64,000 bases of DNA from NCBI RefSeq assembly GCF_001517085.1, contig NZ_LRAC01000127.1, forward strand, positions 34,961 through 98,960, given 5' to 3'. Numbering within the stretch: position 1 is the stretch's first letter; every line of letters begins with the position of its first letter. Below the pieces are notes generated by a model. That model made no database searches, was not told the origin of the DNA, and worked only from the letters and a program-made list of their open reading frames with translations. Below are positions 9,349 to 17,663 of this stretch, in pieces. Made by a program: the position numbers and the translations under genes. The DNA is from Paenibacillus sp. DMB5. Lineage in GTDB: Bacteria; Bacillota; Bacilli; Paenibacillales; Paenibacillaceae.

Positions 9349-11030
9349 ATGGAGATGAAGCAGTCATTCATACAGTATACGAACCCGGTGCTGCCGGGTT
9401 TTTATCCTGATCCGAGCATTACCCGGGCGGGAGAGGACTATTATCTGGTCTGCAGCACCTTTGAATATTTCCCCGGTGTTCCGGTGTTTCACAGCCGCGA
9501 TCTGATTCACTGGGAGCAGATCGGCCATGTGCTGGACCGGATCAGCCAGCTCGACATCCGCAATTGCGGCAGCTCTGACGGGATTTATGCGCCGACAATC
9601 CGGTATCATGACGGAATGTTCTATATGATTACAACGGATGTGCGGGGACGGGGCAATTTCTATGTAACTGCGGCTGATCCGGCAGGCCCCTGGTCCGATC
9701 CGGTCTCCGTTCCTTACGGCGGCATAGACCCGTCGCTGATGTTCGATGAGGACGGTAAGGTTTATGTGACCGCCCAGCAGGGGGCAGGCTATGATTCTCA
9801 TATCATCCAGTATGAAATTGACATTGCCACCGGAGCTGCGCTGACTGAACCCGTGGTGATCTGGACCGGGGACGCGGGCCATGGCTCGAAGGCCCGCATT
9901 TATACAAGATTAACGGGATGTACTATATCATGGCGGCTTCAGGCGGCACCGCCAAGGAGCACCGCGAGATCATCGGACGCAGCAGCTCGCCGTACGGTCC
10001 ATTTGAAGAGCTGGCAGAGCCGATTCTGACCCACAGGGGGATCGGGCATCCGATCCAGTATCTGGGTCATGCCGATCTGATCGAAGGTCCGGACGGCGGA
10101 TGGTGGGCGGTTTTTCTTGGTGTACGTCTTGGCGAAGACGGCTACGGGGTACTTGGCCGGGAGACGTATCTCGCTCCGGTGAGCTGGAGTGAGGATGGCT
10201 GGCCGATGATTGACAACAATGATGGTACCGTGGGACTGGAGATGTGCGTGGAGCGGTCTTGTTACGTTGCGGGTGAAGAGGAACCGGATGTTGAGCCGGG
10301 GAGCCGGCAGCGTGAATTCGAAGATGCCTCAGAGGAGAGCTATGAATGGGCTGATATACAGGGGAAGAGCACTGAGCATTCTGATGGCATCGCGAAGGCA
10401 AGCGTACAGGAGTCCGGGCGTTATGGCGGGCGGCATGAGTTTACCCGCAGTGTGCTTCCGTATGATCTGGTCTTCCTGCGGAATCCGGCTGAACACAGCT
10501 GGTCGCTGGAGGAGCGTCCGGGCTGGCTGGCGCTGAGGGGCCAGCCGGCCGGACTCAGCGATATTGGCCAAACGGCCTTTATCGGCCGCAGGCAGCAGCA
10601 GTTTGCCGCTGAGTGGAGCACGCTGCTTGAGCTGGAAGCTCAGGAGGACGGTGCGGAAGCCGGATTATGCGTCAGAATGAATGAGCGGGCCCATTATGAG
10701 GTGGGGATGATCCGTAGGGACGGACAGCCTCTGGTGTTTGCGCGTCTGACGGTGCAAGGCCAGTCCCGGCTGGCGGCGGAGGTTCCGGTAAGCGGGTCCG
10801 CTGGCAGAGTTTTTCTGAAAATTGCCGCGGATTACCAAGAGTACGGTCTGCTGTATTCCATGGACGGTGAGGCGTGGACCAGACTGGCTGCAGGCCAGGC
10901 TTATGAGCTGTCACCGCAGGCGGCAGAAGGAAATGCTTTTACCGGAGTAGTGGTCGGCATGTATGCGGCGGGCAACGGGCGGGAGCTGCCGGGATTTGCC
11001 TATTTTGACTGGTTTGCATGGCAGTCTTAA
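9349..11030 (+). CDS. GH43 beta-xylosidase, apparent frameshift
   Basis: Glycoside hydrolase family 43 enzyme, expected to cut xylose (or arabinose) from xylo-oligosaccharides in the cytoplasm; no signal peptide. The five-bladed propeller starts with the catalytic-base motif GFYPDPSI (D21), followed by GIDPSLMFDEDGK. The first frame ends at 10029; the second carries the rest of the propeller and a C-terminal beta-sandwich domain (DUF1349/GH43_C2-like, to FAYFDWFAW). The frames meet at about 9883-9887. One added base restores EGPHLYKINGMYYIMAASGGT, which holds the general-acid glutamate, and a 560-residue protein. ATG follows AGAGAGG at good spacing. Confidence 0.85.
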
Positions 11031-11108
11031 GAGGCCGGTGTCCCGTATCTGTGCATGGAAGCGAAGGCTGAGGGTATTGGAGTAAACCTTTTTGTGGGAG
11101 GTTTTTGG

Positions 11109-12119
11109 ATGGGAGATAACTGCTTCAGCGGACCTGCGTTAAAGGACATGTTCTCTGATGATTTCAAAATCGGCGCTGCGGTAAACCCGCTGACGATCCG
11201 TTCCCAGGAGCAGCTGCTGGCGTATCATTTCAACAGTATCACTGCCGAGAATGAAATGAAGTTTGAGAGTGTGCATCCGCAGGAGGAGGTATACACCTTT
11301 GATCAGGCGGACGAGCTGGCGGCTTTTGCCCGGAAGCACGGGCTAGCGATGCGAGGTCATACACTGGTGTGGCATAACCAGACGAGCGATTGGCTGTTTA
11401 CGGACGGAGCTGGTACGGCGTTAGGCAAGGAGCTTCTGCTGGCGCGTATGAAGTCGCACATCGATACGGTTGTTGGACGTTACCGGGGACAGATTTATGC
11501 CTGGGATGTGGTTAACGAGGTGATTGCCGATGAAGGCCCGGAGCTGTTGAGGTCATCCAAATGGCTGGAGATTGCCGGGCCGGAGTTCATTGCGCGAGCG
11601 TTCGAATATGCTCATGAGGCTGATCCGCAGGCCTTGCTGTTCTACAATGATTACAATGAATCGCATCCGCACAAGCGCGATAAAATCTATACCCTGCTCA
11701 AGTCGCTGCTGGATCAGGGGGTGCCGGTCCATGGTGTCGGCCTGCAGGCGCACTGGAATCTGTACGATCCTGCGCTGGATGACATCCGGGCAGCGATCGA
11801 GAGGTACGCTTCGCTCGGGCTGCAGCTGCAGCTTACCGAGCTGGATATGTCCCTGTTCCGCTTCGACGATAAGCGGACGGACCTGGCAACCCCGCCGCCG
11901 GAGCTGCTTGAGCTCCAGGCTGAGCGGTATGACGCGGTATTCCGGCTGCTCCGGGAATACCGGCAGGTCATTTCGTCCGTCACCTTCTGGGGAGCTGCGG
12001 ACGACTACACGTGGCTGGACAATTTTCCTGTCCGCGGACGTAAAAACTGGCCGTTCCTGTTCGATGAACAGCACAGGCCGAAGCCCGCTTTTGAACGGCT
12101 TGCTGTGCGCAGCCGCTGA
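11109..12119 (+). CDS. intracellular endo-1,4-beta-xylanase, GH10
   Basis: 336-residue GH10 enzyme without signal peptide. Substrate-contact motif ITAENEMKFE, the RGHTLVWHNQ motif, the acid/base glutamate in WDVVNEVIAD (E137) and the nucleophile in QLTELDMS (E244) are all present. An ATG further upstream in frame exists at 11055, but GGGAGG sits seven bases before 11109 and the family match begins there. Retaining mechanism; expected to split imported xylo-oligosaccharides. It lies behind the GH43 gene and probably ends the operon. It corresponds to the intracellular xylanases found next to XynEFG-type importers. Confidence 0.92.
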   Translation: MGDNCFSGPALKDMFSDDFKIGAAVNPLTIRSQEQLLAYHFNSITAENEMKFESVHPQEEVYTFDQADELAAFARKHGLAMRGHTLVWHNQTSDWLFTDGAGTALGKELLLARMKSHIDTVVGRYRGQIYAWDVVNEVIADEGPELLRSSKWLEIAGPEFIARAFEYAHEADPQALLFYNDYNESHPHKRDKIYTLLKSLLDQGVPVHGVGLQAHWNLYDPALDDIRAAIERYASLGLQLQLTELDMSLFRFDDKRTDLATPPPELLELQAERYDAVFRLLREYRQVISSVTFWGAADDYTWLDNFPVRGRKNWPFLFDEQHRPKPAFERLAVRSR

Positions 12120-12354
12120 GTTGTATTGGAGCCGATTGAATGGAGTTATCTTCGCTGCGCTATTCTCTTTTGAATCAGAACTGGTATGTAAAAGTAACAG
12201 TATGAGCTTATCCAATTACTAATACCCATGTACTGATATTTCCCGGAATGAGATGCAATCCGGATTTGTTAACAAACGTATAGGTTTAATCTAAGTTTCG
12301 CCTTTGCTCGGAGTGAGGCTCATTGGATTCAGTATAGTAACTATACAAGCTAAG

Positions 12355-12388
12355 CAGCGGTCTCCCGTTTATGGGGGCCGCTGTTTTG
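12355..12388 (+). terminator. Rho-independent terminator of the xylan operon
   Basis: CAGCGGTCTCCC (12355-12366) pairs with GGGGGCCGCTG (12373-12383) with one mismatch, followed by TTTTGTTT. Confidence 0.7.
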
Positions 12389-12483
12389 TTTATGTAGTTA
12401 AGTAACTTAAAACCAGCCCGCGGGACGATACCAGAGGCAAAAATGTCCCATACTTAGCCAAACTCCAGATTAAGCCCATCATT

Positions 12484-12712
12484 AAAGGGAAAAATCCCAT
12501 TAATGCGCCGAAATCGGCGCTCCCAGCTCATCATGAAAGGGAAAAATCCCTTTAATGAGCCGGAAAGCGTGCCCCGAGCCACCCATGAAAGGGAAAAATC
12601 CCTTTGATGGGCCGGAAAGCGTGCTTCGAGCCACCCATGAAAGGGAAAAATCCCTTTAATGCGCCGAAAGCCGGGCTCCGAGCCCGCCAATAAAGGGAAA
12701 ACTCCCCTTCAT
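12484..12712. repeat. tandem hairpin array, 52-bp period, five copies
   Basis: AAAGGG cores begin at 12484, 12536, 12588, 12640 and 12692, exactly 52 bases apart. Each copy is an inverted repeat of the form AAAGGGAAAAATCCCTTT, usually flanked by ATG on the left and AAT or GAT on the right. The units are joined by a GC-rich linker (gcgccgaaagccgg-like, or gagccggaaagcgtgc). The first and last copies are degenerate. The period is not a multiple of three, so the array does not encode a repeated peptide. A related array lies at 34.07-34.30 kb. Confidence 0.9.
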
Positions 12713-12930
12713 TACCCCGGCACCGCTCCCGGGCCAGCCCTTGATGAAATAATTCCCGTCAAACGCCAGCCCCGGCTTCGCTGGCCCTTCGCCGGGCCCT
12801 AGCGACCCGCGAACCACAGCGAATATATACAGGACGATGAGATAGCGAAAAGGATTAATGGCCACCGGCCTGATAAGCTGTGGAAGCACCGGATAAAGTC
12901 GGGCAGCGCACTGAAGCGTGACCACCGCCC

Positions 12931-12978
12931 GGGGCTTCCGGACCGTGCGCCGGGAGGCGCACGCGGTGCGGAAACCCC
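12931..12978. other. long GC-rich hairpin with GNRA-type loop
   Basis: Nested stem: GGGG (12931-12934) with CCCC (12975-12978), TTCCG with CGGAA, ACCG with CGGT, then TGCGCC (12946-12951) with GGCGCA (12956-12961). A GGGA tetraloop caps the stem and a two-base CG bulge (12962-12963) sits on the 3' side. It is followed by CTTATTTAT. It could be a terminator on the plus strand, a structured RNA, or a relic of a mobile element; no coding gene adjoins it. Confidence 0.5.
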
Positions 12979-13225
12979 CTTATTTATGCATTAAAGCCCC
13001 TTCAGCCGATGCAGCAGGATAATTTTAACTCCAGCCGCACATGCTTAGAGGAGGGGAATCCTTCCATAGGTCTGATATATCATTTTAAAAATAAATGATG
13101 ACACAGTGAAGGTTATGCCTTATTATTTAAAGAGATTTTTAATAAAACAGTTTTAAAATAGTTGTAGTACACTTTACGGAGGAACAAGCTTTATTATCAG
13201 CAGGTCCGGAGAGGGGCGGAATACG

Positions 13226-13981
13226 ATTTTAGCGCTGAGCGGAGTAAGTAAGAGCTTCGAACTGAAGGAAGGCAGTCACCACGCGGTCCGGGACGTATCG
13301 CTTACAGTAAAACCGGCTTCGATCCACGGTATTATCGGGGCCAGCGGGGCCGGCAAGTCGACGCTGCTGCGCCTGATGAATCTGCTGGAGCGACCTGATA
13401 AGGGCACTGTAACAGCAGGCGGCAAGGAGCTGACAGCATTAACAGAGAAAGAGCTGCGCCGGGAGCGGCAGAAGATCGGGATGATCTTTCAGCATTTTAA
13501 CCTTGTCGCCAATGCTACTGTCAGCCGCAATGTGGAGATTCCGCTCGAGCTGGCCCGTGTGCCGAAGGGCGAACGCCGGAAGCGGGTCACCGAGGTGCTC
13601 GATTTTGTCGGCCTGACCGACAAAGCAGAGCAGTATCCGGCCCGGCTCAGCGGCGGACAACGCCAGCGGGTAGCTATTGCCCGCGCCCTTGCGAACAGCC
13701 CGCAGCTGCTGCTGTGCGACGAGCCGACCTCCGCGCTGGACCCGGTGACTACGGCGGATATCCTCGGCGTGCTGAAGCATATTAATTCCGTGCTCGGCGT
13801 TACGATCGTGATTGTCACCCATGAGCTGGATGTGGTGCGCAGCATCTGTACTGAGGTATCCGTCATGGAGGACGGAAGGATCGTGGATGCCTTCTCCCGC
13901 GAGGAGCACGGGTTCCTTCAGCCTTCGGGGCATTCCGGCTCCTACCGCGAGCAGATTACCGGCAAGGCAGGTGGGCGATAA
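13226..13981 (+). CDS. metN: methionine-type ABC importer ATPase (MetN-like), start uncertain
   Basis: ATPase with Walker A GASGAGKST, Q-loop, signature LSGGQRQR, Walker B LLLCDEPTSALD and H-loop VTHE. It matches MetN from the LSGVSKSF segment on, but at about 250 residues it lacks the C-terminal NIL/ACT domain (~90 residues) that gives methionine feedback in typical MetN. No in-frame ATG, GTG or TTG exists between the upstream stop (13154) and the conserved region. The SD-like GAGAGGGG at 13209-13216 is followed by ACG (13223) and ATT (13226). Either a rare ATT start or a sequence error at the start codon is needed. The TAATG overlap couples it to the permease. Confidence 0.85.
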   Translation: MLALSGVSKSFELKEGSHHAVRDVSLTVKPASIHGIIGASGAGKSTLLRLMNLLERPDKGTVTAGGKELTALTEKELRRERQKIGMIFQHFNLVANATVSRNVEIPLELARVPKGERRKRVTEVLDFVGLTDKAEQYPARLSGGQRQRVAIARALANSPQLLLCDEPTSALDPVTTADILGVLKHINSVLGVTIVIVTHELDVVRSICTEVSVMEDGRIVDAFSREEHGFLQPSGHSGSYREQITGKAGGR

Positions 13982-14643
13982 TGTGGGAAAGCATGCTGAA
14001 ATACCAGGATCTGATGTGGCAGTCGATCGGTGAAACCTTTGTCATGGTCGGGATTTCGATTCTGGCAGCCCTGCTGGTCGGGCTTCCGCTGGGTACGGTG
14101 CTGTATTTTTGCCGCAAGGGCCAGCTTTATGAGAACCGGAGCCTGTCGCTGACGCTGAACAGTATCGTTAACGTGGTCCGCTCCTTCCCGTTCCTGCTGC
14201 TGGTGGTGGCGCTCATTCCGGTCACCCGCTTCCTGGTTGGAACCTCTATCGGAACATTGGCCTCAACGGTGCCTCTGTCCGTGGTCGCCATTGCCTATTA
14301 TGCGCGTCTGGTGGAGCAGTCCCTGCTGGAGGTTCCCAGAGGCACGATAGAGGCAGCCTTGTCCATGGGGGCGTCGAAGCTGGAGCTGATTTTCAAGTTC
14401 CTGTATGTGGAAGCGCGGTCGGGACTGGTGCTCGGACTTACGGCCTCGACGATCAGCTTTATTTCGTTTTCAACGGTGATGGGTGTGGTTGGCGGCGGCG
14501 GTGTCGGCGATTTTGCCATCCGTTACGGGTACCAGCGGTTTGAGAACGAAGTGATGGCCTACGCCATTGTCGTTATGATTGTGCTTGTACAGCTGATCCA
14601 GTTCACCGGAAGCACGGTGGCGAGACTGCTGGATAAGCGCTGA
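13981..14643 (+). CDS. metI: methionine-type ABC importer permease
   Basis: 220-residue MetI-family permease with five or six membrane segments. The ATPase-docking loop sits near residues 118-145 (EVPRGTIEAALSMGASKLELI), and the conserved glycine-rich GVVGGGGVGDFAIRYGYQRF is present. ATG overlaps the ATPase stop by one base. With the neighbouring ATPase and NlpA-type lipoprotein it completes a D- and L-methionine (or related) importer. Confidence 0.95.
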   Translation: MWESMLKYQDLMWQSIGETFVMVGISILAALLVGLPLGTVLYFCRKGQLYENRSLSLTLNSIVNVVRSFPFLLLVVALIPVTRFLVGTSIGTLASTVPLSVVAIAYYARLVEQSLLEVPRGTIEAALSMGASKLELIFKFLYVEARSGLVLGLTASTISFISFSTVMGVVGGGGVGDFAIRYGYQRFENEVMAYAIVVMIVLVQLIQFTGSTVARLLDKR

Positions 14644-14724
14644 TTCAAGGGAAGACTGAATACGGAATGTGCAGGCTGTACTATTTTGAAATCCAAATAT
14701 AAACAACGGGGGTTATTGAAAAAA

Positions 14725-15582
14725 ATGAAAAAGTCCATGATTGCAATGCTGATGCTGTTCGTCCTGATTGCTGCAGGCTGCGGCAACAACACTAACAATA
14801 CTCAAAATGCCGCTGAAGCCACGGAAGCGCCGGCAGCAACAGCAGCGGCAAGTACAGAACCCGTAAAAATCAAGGTAGCGACACTGATTCCTCCAATGAC
14901 CGACATTCTGGATATTGTAAAGCCGCTTCTGCTGGAGGACGGCGTGGATATGGAGATCGTTGTATTGTCCGACAATGTGCAGCCGAACGAGGCGCTGGCG
15001 AACAAGGAAGTGGACGCGAACTTCTTCCAGCACGTGCCTTACATGACGCAGTTCAATGACAGCAAGGGCTCGAACCTCGTTCCGGTACAGCCTGTGTATG
15101 ATGCAATCTACGGCGGCTATTCCAAAAAGTACAAATCCATTGAAGAGCTGCCGGAAGGCGCGAAGCTGGTAATGGCCAATGACCCGTCGAATATCGGACG
15201 TTCGCTGCAGATGTTTGCTGACGCCGGTCTGATCAAGCTGAAGGATGGAGTAGGCATTACAGCAACCCAGGCGGATATTACCGAGAATCCGAAGAACTTC
15301 AAGTTCGAGGAAGTCGATCTGTTGATGCTGGCCCGGATGATGGATGACGGCGACCTGGTAGCGATGACACCGGCTTATGCCAGTCCGCTCGGCCTGACCC
15401 CGAAGAAGGATGCGCTGATTACAGAGCGTGAGGATTCCGAATTTACAATTACTCTTGTAGCACGCGAAGACAATCAGGATTCCGATGCCATCCAGAAGCT
15501 GGCGAAACGGATCAGCGGTCCGGAAGTGAAGAAGTTCCTGGAAGATAATTATGCAGAGATCGCTCTGCCGGCTTTTGAATAA
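14725..15582 (+). CDS. metQ: MetQ/NlpA-family substrate-binding lipoprotein
   Basis: 285-residue lipoprotein: signal peptide KKSMIAMLMLFVLIAAGCG with lipobox IAAG-C, a low-complexity Ala/Thr/Asn linker, then the NlpA fold with the conserved segments EALANKEVDANFFQHVPYM and NDPSNIGRSLQMFADAGLI. A longer frame begins at 14686, but its extra residues would precede the signal peptide; GGGGG at 14708-14712 serves the ATG at 14725 (12-base spacing), with an in-frame TTG at 14716 as a less likely alternative. It captures methionine or an analogue outside the membrane and hands it to the permease. Confidence 0.93.
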   Translation: MKKSMIAMLMLFVLIAAGCGNNTNNTQNAAEATEAPAATAAASTEPVKIKVATLIPPMTDILDIVKPLLLEDGVDMEIVVLSDNVQPNEALANKEVDANFFQHVPYMTQFNDSKGSNLVPVQPVYDAIYGGYSKKYKSIEELPEGAKLVMANDPSNIGRSLQMFADAGLIKLKDGVGITATQADITENPKNFKFEEVDLLMLARMMDDGDLVAMTPAYASPLGLTPKKDALITEREDSEFTITLVAREDNQDSDAIQKLAKRISGPEVKKFLEDNYAEIALPAFE

Positions 15583-15591
15583 CAGTTAAGC

Positions 15592-15635
15592 AAAGAGGTT
15601 GTCCCTGTGCACGATCACCGGGGCGCCTCTTTTTT
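15592..15635. terminator. Terminator between convergent metQ and tetR
   Basis: AAAGAGG (15592-15598) pairs with CCTCTTT (15626-15632), extended by an imperfect inner stem, and followed by a run of T into the 3' end of the convergent TetR gene. Confidence 0.6.
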
Positions 15636-16227
15636 ATGTGATACTATGCAGGTGGGAGATTCCTCCGATAATGAACGGGCTTACACGCTTGGCCAGCTCG
15701 GCGGGCGCTTCAGTCCGTCCATCCTGATTCCAGCGGTAGGTTATACCATAGATAGACCAGCTTAGCAGGGTTGCGGCGGAGACTAATGCTTTTGACTGGA
15801 CTGGTGTGCCTGTCGTTCTGCCAAGCAGCCTGAGAATGAGCTGTTCGAGCTGCAGTTTAATATTTTCTTCGATCAACAGTGCTACGGAATCATACTTCTT
15901 GACGCAATGCTGACTTGATTCGTGGTAAGCACACAGGGCTCCGATAAGCTCCAGAAGAGTCTGCTCCGTTAACGGGGCTTCTGCCTCAAGCTTCTGGACG
16001 ACCAGGGTTGTAAAAGCACTGGACAGCATAGCTTCAAGCAGCGCGTATTTATCGGCAAAATGGGCATAAAACGTAGCCCTGTTAATAGTTGCGTTACTGG
16101 TAATATCACTGATCGTAATCTGGTTGAAGTCCTTGGTATTCAGCAGCCGGAGGAAGGCGTCCAGAATCAGCTGCCGTGTCCGGATCACACGCGGATCGTT
16201 AGGGTTAGGGGATAGCATATTAGCCAT
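15634..16227 (-). CDS. TetR/AcrR-family repressor
   Basis: 197 residues. The N-terminal helix-turn-helix is at about residues 17-62 (RQLILDAFLRLL, ITISDITSNATINRATFYAHFADK), followed by an all-helical ligand domain typical of the family. AAAGGAG sits seven bases before the ATG. It is divergent from the old yellow enzyme gene across 238 bases that contain two palindromes (see the separate entry), so it probably controls that enzyme and itself. The inducer is not predictable. Confidence 0.9.
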   Translation of the reverse strand: MANMLSPNPNDPRVIRTRQLILDAFLRLLNTKDFNQITISDITSNATINRATFYAHFADKYALLEAMLSSAFTTLVVQKLEAEAPLTEQTLLELIGALCAYHESSQHCVKKYDSVALLIEENIKLQLEQLILRLLGRTTGTPVQSKALVSAATLLSWSIYGITYRWNQDGRTEAPAELAKRVSPFIIGGISHLHSIT

Positions 16228-16310
16228 TGCTGAACACTCCTTTCTGGTGTAAAAAGATTCTTCTTATTATAGTCATGCGCCCGTGTGACAACAAATGTTT
16301 CTTTTTCTCC

Positions 16311-16357
16311 GACAATTGTCCTGGGGCTTCGCTTAAGCAACAATCCGGCGGGATTGT
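16311..16357. promoter_or_regulatory. palindromes between tetR and the old yellow enzyme gene
   Basis: Perfect 10-base palindrome GACAATTGTC (16311-16320) and an inverted repeat ACAATCC-GGCG-GGATTGT (16340-16357), both built around ACAAT/ATTGT. They lie in the divergent promoter region and are the obvious candidates for the TetR-type operator; binding is inferred. Confidence 0.45.
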
Positions 16358-16465
16358 CGGTTGTAGGGGGAGCGTCTGCTTGATAAGCTAGCCTACATAT
16401 CCCGTCGTAAACGGCTTGGGATAACAGCCCGGGCGAAGACCCGGAATATCAGGGAGGCGTTACAA

Positions 16466-17563
16466 TTGAGGAATGAGCAGCAGACACAAACACTGGAAGC
16501 CTTGTTTGAACCGTATAAGGTTCAGCAATTAACCATACCCAACCGGATTGTCATGTCGCCGATGGCGCGGGCGTTTTCTCCTGACGGTGTGCCGGGAGAG
16601 GATGTAGCCGCATACTATAGCCGCCGCGCGGGGAATGAAGTCGGACTTGTGATTACAGAGGGTGCGGTCATCGGCCATCCGGCAGCGGCGAGTGAATCCA
16701 GATTGCCGGATATGTCCGGTGAGGCGGCTTTGGCAGGCTGGAGCAGAGTGGTGCGGCAGGTGCATGAAGCGGGGGGCACTATTTTCCCGCAGCTGGTGCA
16801 TATGGGTATGATCCGTCCCGAAGGTACCGGGCCTAATCCGCAGGCGAAATCACTGGGTCCCTCAGGACTGGACCTTGAAGGCAATCAGGCCGGCGAGCCG
16901 ATGACTGAACAGGAAATTGCCGAGGTCATTCAGGCGTTTGCGGATGCAGCGGCGAATGCCCGGCGGATTGGCTTTGACGGAATCGAGCTTCACGGGGCAC
17001 ACGGTTTTCTGATTGATCAGTTCTTCTGGGCAAAAACAAACCGGCGCACGGACCGTTACGGCGGTGATTATCTGCAGCGTACCACATTTGCGGCTGAAGT
17101 TGTGCGGGCTGTACGCGCTGCGGTCGGGCCGGATTATCCGGTTTCGATGCGGCTGTCCCAGTGGAAAATGGCGGATTATACAGCGAAGCTGTGGGATACA
17201 CCGGAACAGCTGGAGCAGTTCCTGAACGTATTGGTTGAAGCGGGAGTGGATATCTTCCATGTCTCTACACGCCGCTTTAATGAGCCTGGATTTGCCGGAT
17301 CTGAGCTCAGCCTCGCCGGCTGGGTGAAGAAGCTCAGCGGCAAGACGACGATTGCTGTCGGCTCCGTCGGTATGGCAGATGACGGGGAGGCCGGCGTACC
17401 CGGTTATCAGGAGCTAATGAGCCGGCTGAAGCAGCAGGAATTTGATCTGGTGGCCGTAGGCCGTGCGCTGCTCGGTGATCCGGCCTGGGCGAAGAAGGTG
17501 CATGAAGGCAGGCTGGATGAGATTAAGCCGTTTACTCCGGAAGCTGCGGCAGTTCTAATTTAA
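16466..17563 (+). CDS. NADH:flavin oxidoreductase, old yellow enzyme family
   Basis: 365-residue FMN-dependent TIM-barrel enzyme that reduces activated C=C bonds (enones, nitro compounds). Family marks: IPNRIVMSPMAR at the N-terminus, ELHGAHGFLIDQFFW with the FMN/substrate-binding His pair region, and VAVGRALLGDPAWAKK at the phosphate-binding end. The start is TTG, eight bases after AGGGAGG; no ATG is placed better. The divergent TetR suggests induction by an electrophile. A terminator follows directly. Confidence 0.9.
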   Translation: MRNEQQTQTLEALFEPYKVQQLTIPNRIVMSPMARAFSPDGVPGEDVAAYYSRRAGNEVGLVITEGAVIGHPAAASESRLPDMSGEAALAGWSRVVRQVHEAGGTIFPQLVHMGMIRPEGTGPNPQAKSLGPSGLDLEGNQAGEPMTEQEIAEVIQAFADAAANARRIGFDGIELHGAHGFLIDQFFWAKTNRRTDRYGGDYLQRTTFAAEVVRAVRAAVGPDYPVSMRLSQWKMADYTAKLWDTPEQLEQFLNVLVEAGVDIFHVSTRRFNEPGFAGSELSLAGWVKKLSGKTTIAVGSVGMADDGEAGVPGYQELMSRLKQQEFDLVAVGRALLGDPAWAKKVHEGRLDEIKPFTPEAAAVLI

Positions 17564-17591
17564 GCCGGGTGTTACAAGAAAAAATGCAAAG

Positions 17592-17629
17592 CAGCGGTTC
17601 CTCCATTAAGGAGAGACCGCTGTTTTTTT
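17592..17629 (+). terminator. Terminator after the old yellow enzyme gene
   Basis: CAGCGGT (17592-17598) / ACCGCTG (17616-17622) with additional inner pairing CTCC/GGAG, followed by seven T. Confidence 0.85.
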
Positions 17630-17663
17630 AATACTCTAGTCGTGCTGTTGTAAGCGGCTGGCA

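Larger units (their letters stand above)
12120..13222. other. 1.1-kb non-coding stretch with hairpins and tandem repeats
   Basis: No credible gene on either strand. From left to right it holds: an interrupted palindrome GTATAG-TAA-CTATAC (12332-12346); the terminator described separately; the five-copy 52-bp hairpin array; a GC-rich segment with small hairpins (GCCAGC/GCTGGC near 12762-12782, GGCCC/GGGCC near 12781-12799); the long GNRA-capped hairpin at 12931-12978; and an AT-rich stretch before the methionine importer. Short ORFs on the minus strand here are products of the repeat array. Confidence 0.75.

Noticed and set aside
12454..12690. Minus-strand ORF with repeated FFPF/GIFPF peptides
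   Set aside because: It is the translation of the 52-bp hairpin array; the period is not a multiple of three, there is no ribosome-binding site, and no domain is recognisable.
12484..12712. CRISPR array
   Set aside because: Regular period, but the sequence between the cores is itself repeated, not unique spacers, and no cas genes are present. The same holds for the arrays at 31.46 and 34.07 kb.
12931..12978. Functional group II intron
   Set aside because: Only a domain V-like hairpin; no AGC triad, no 5' GUGYG boundary and no reverse transcriptase gene.
13000..13220. SAM riboswitch (S-box) or T-box before the methionine importer
   Set aside because: I looked for the conserved S-box core and a terminator/antiterminator pair and saw neither.
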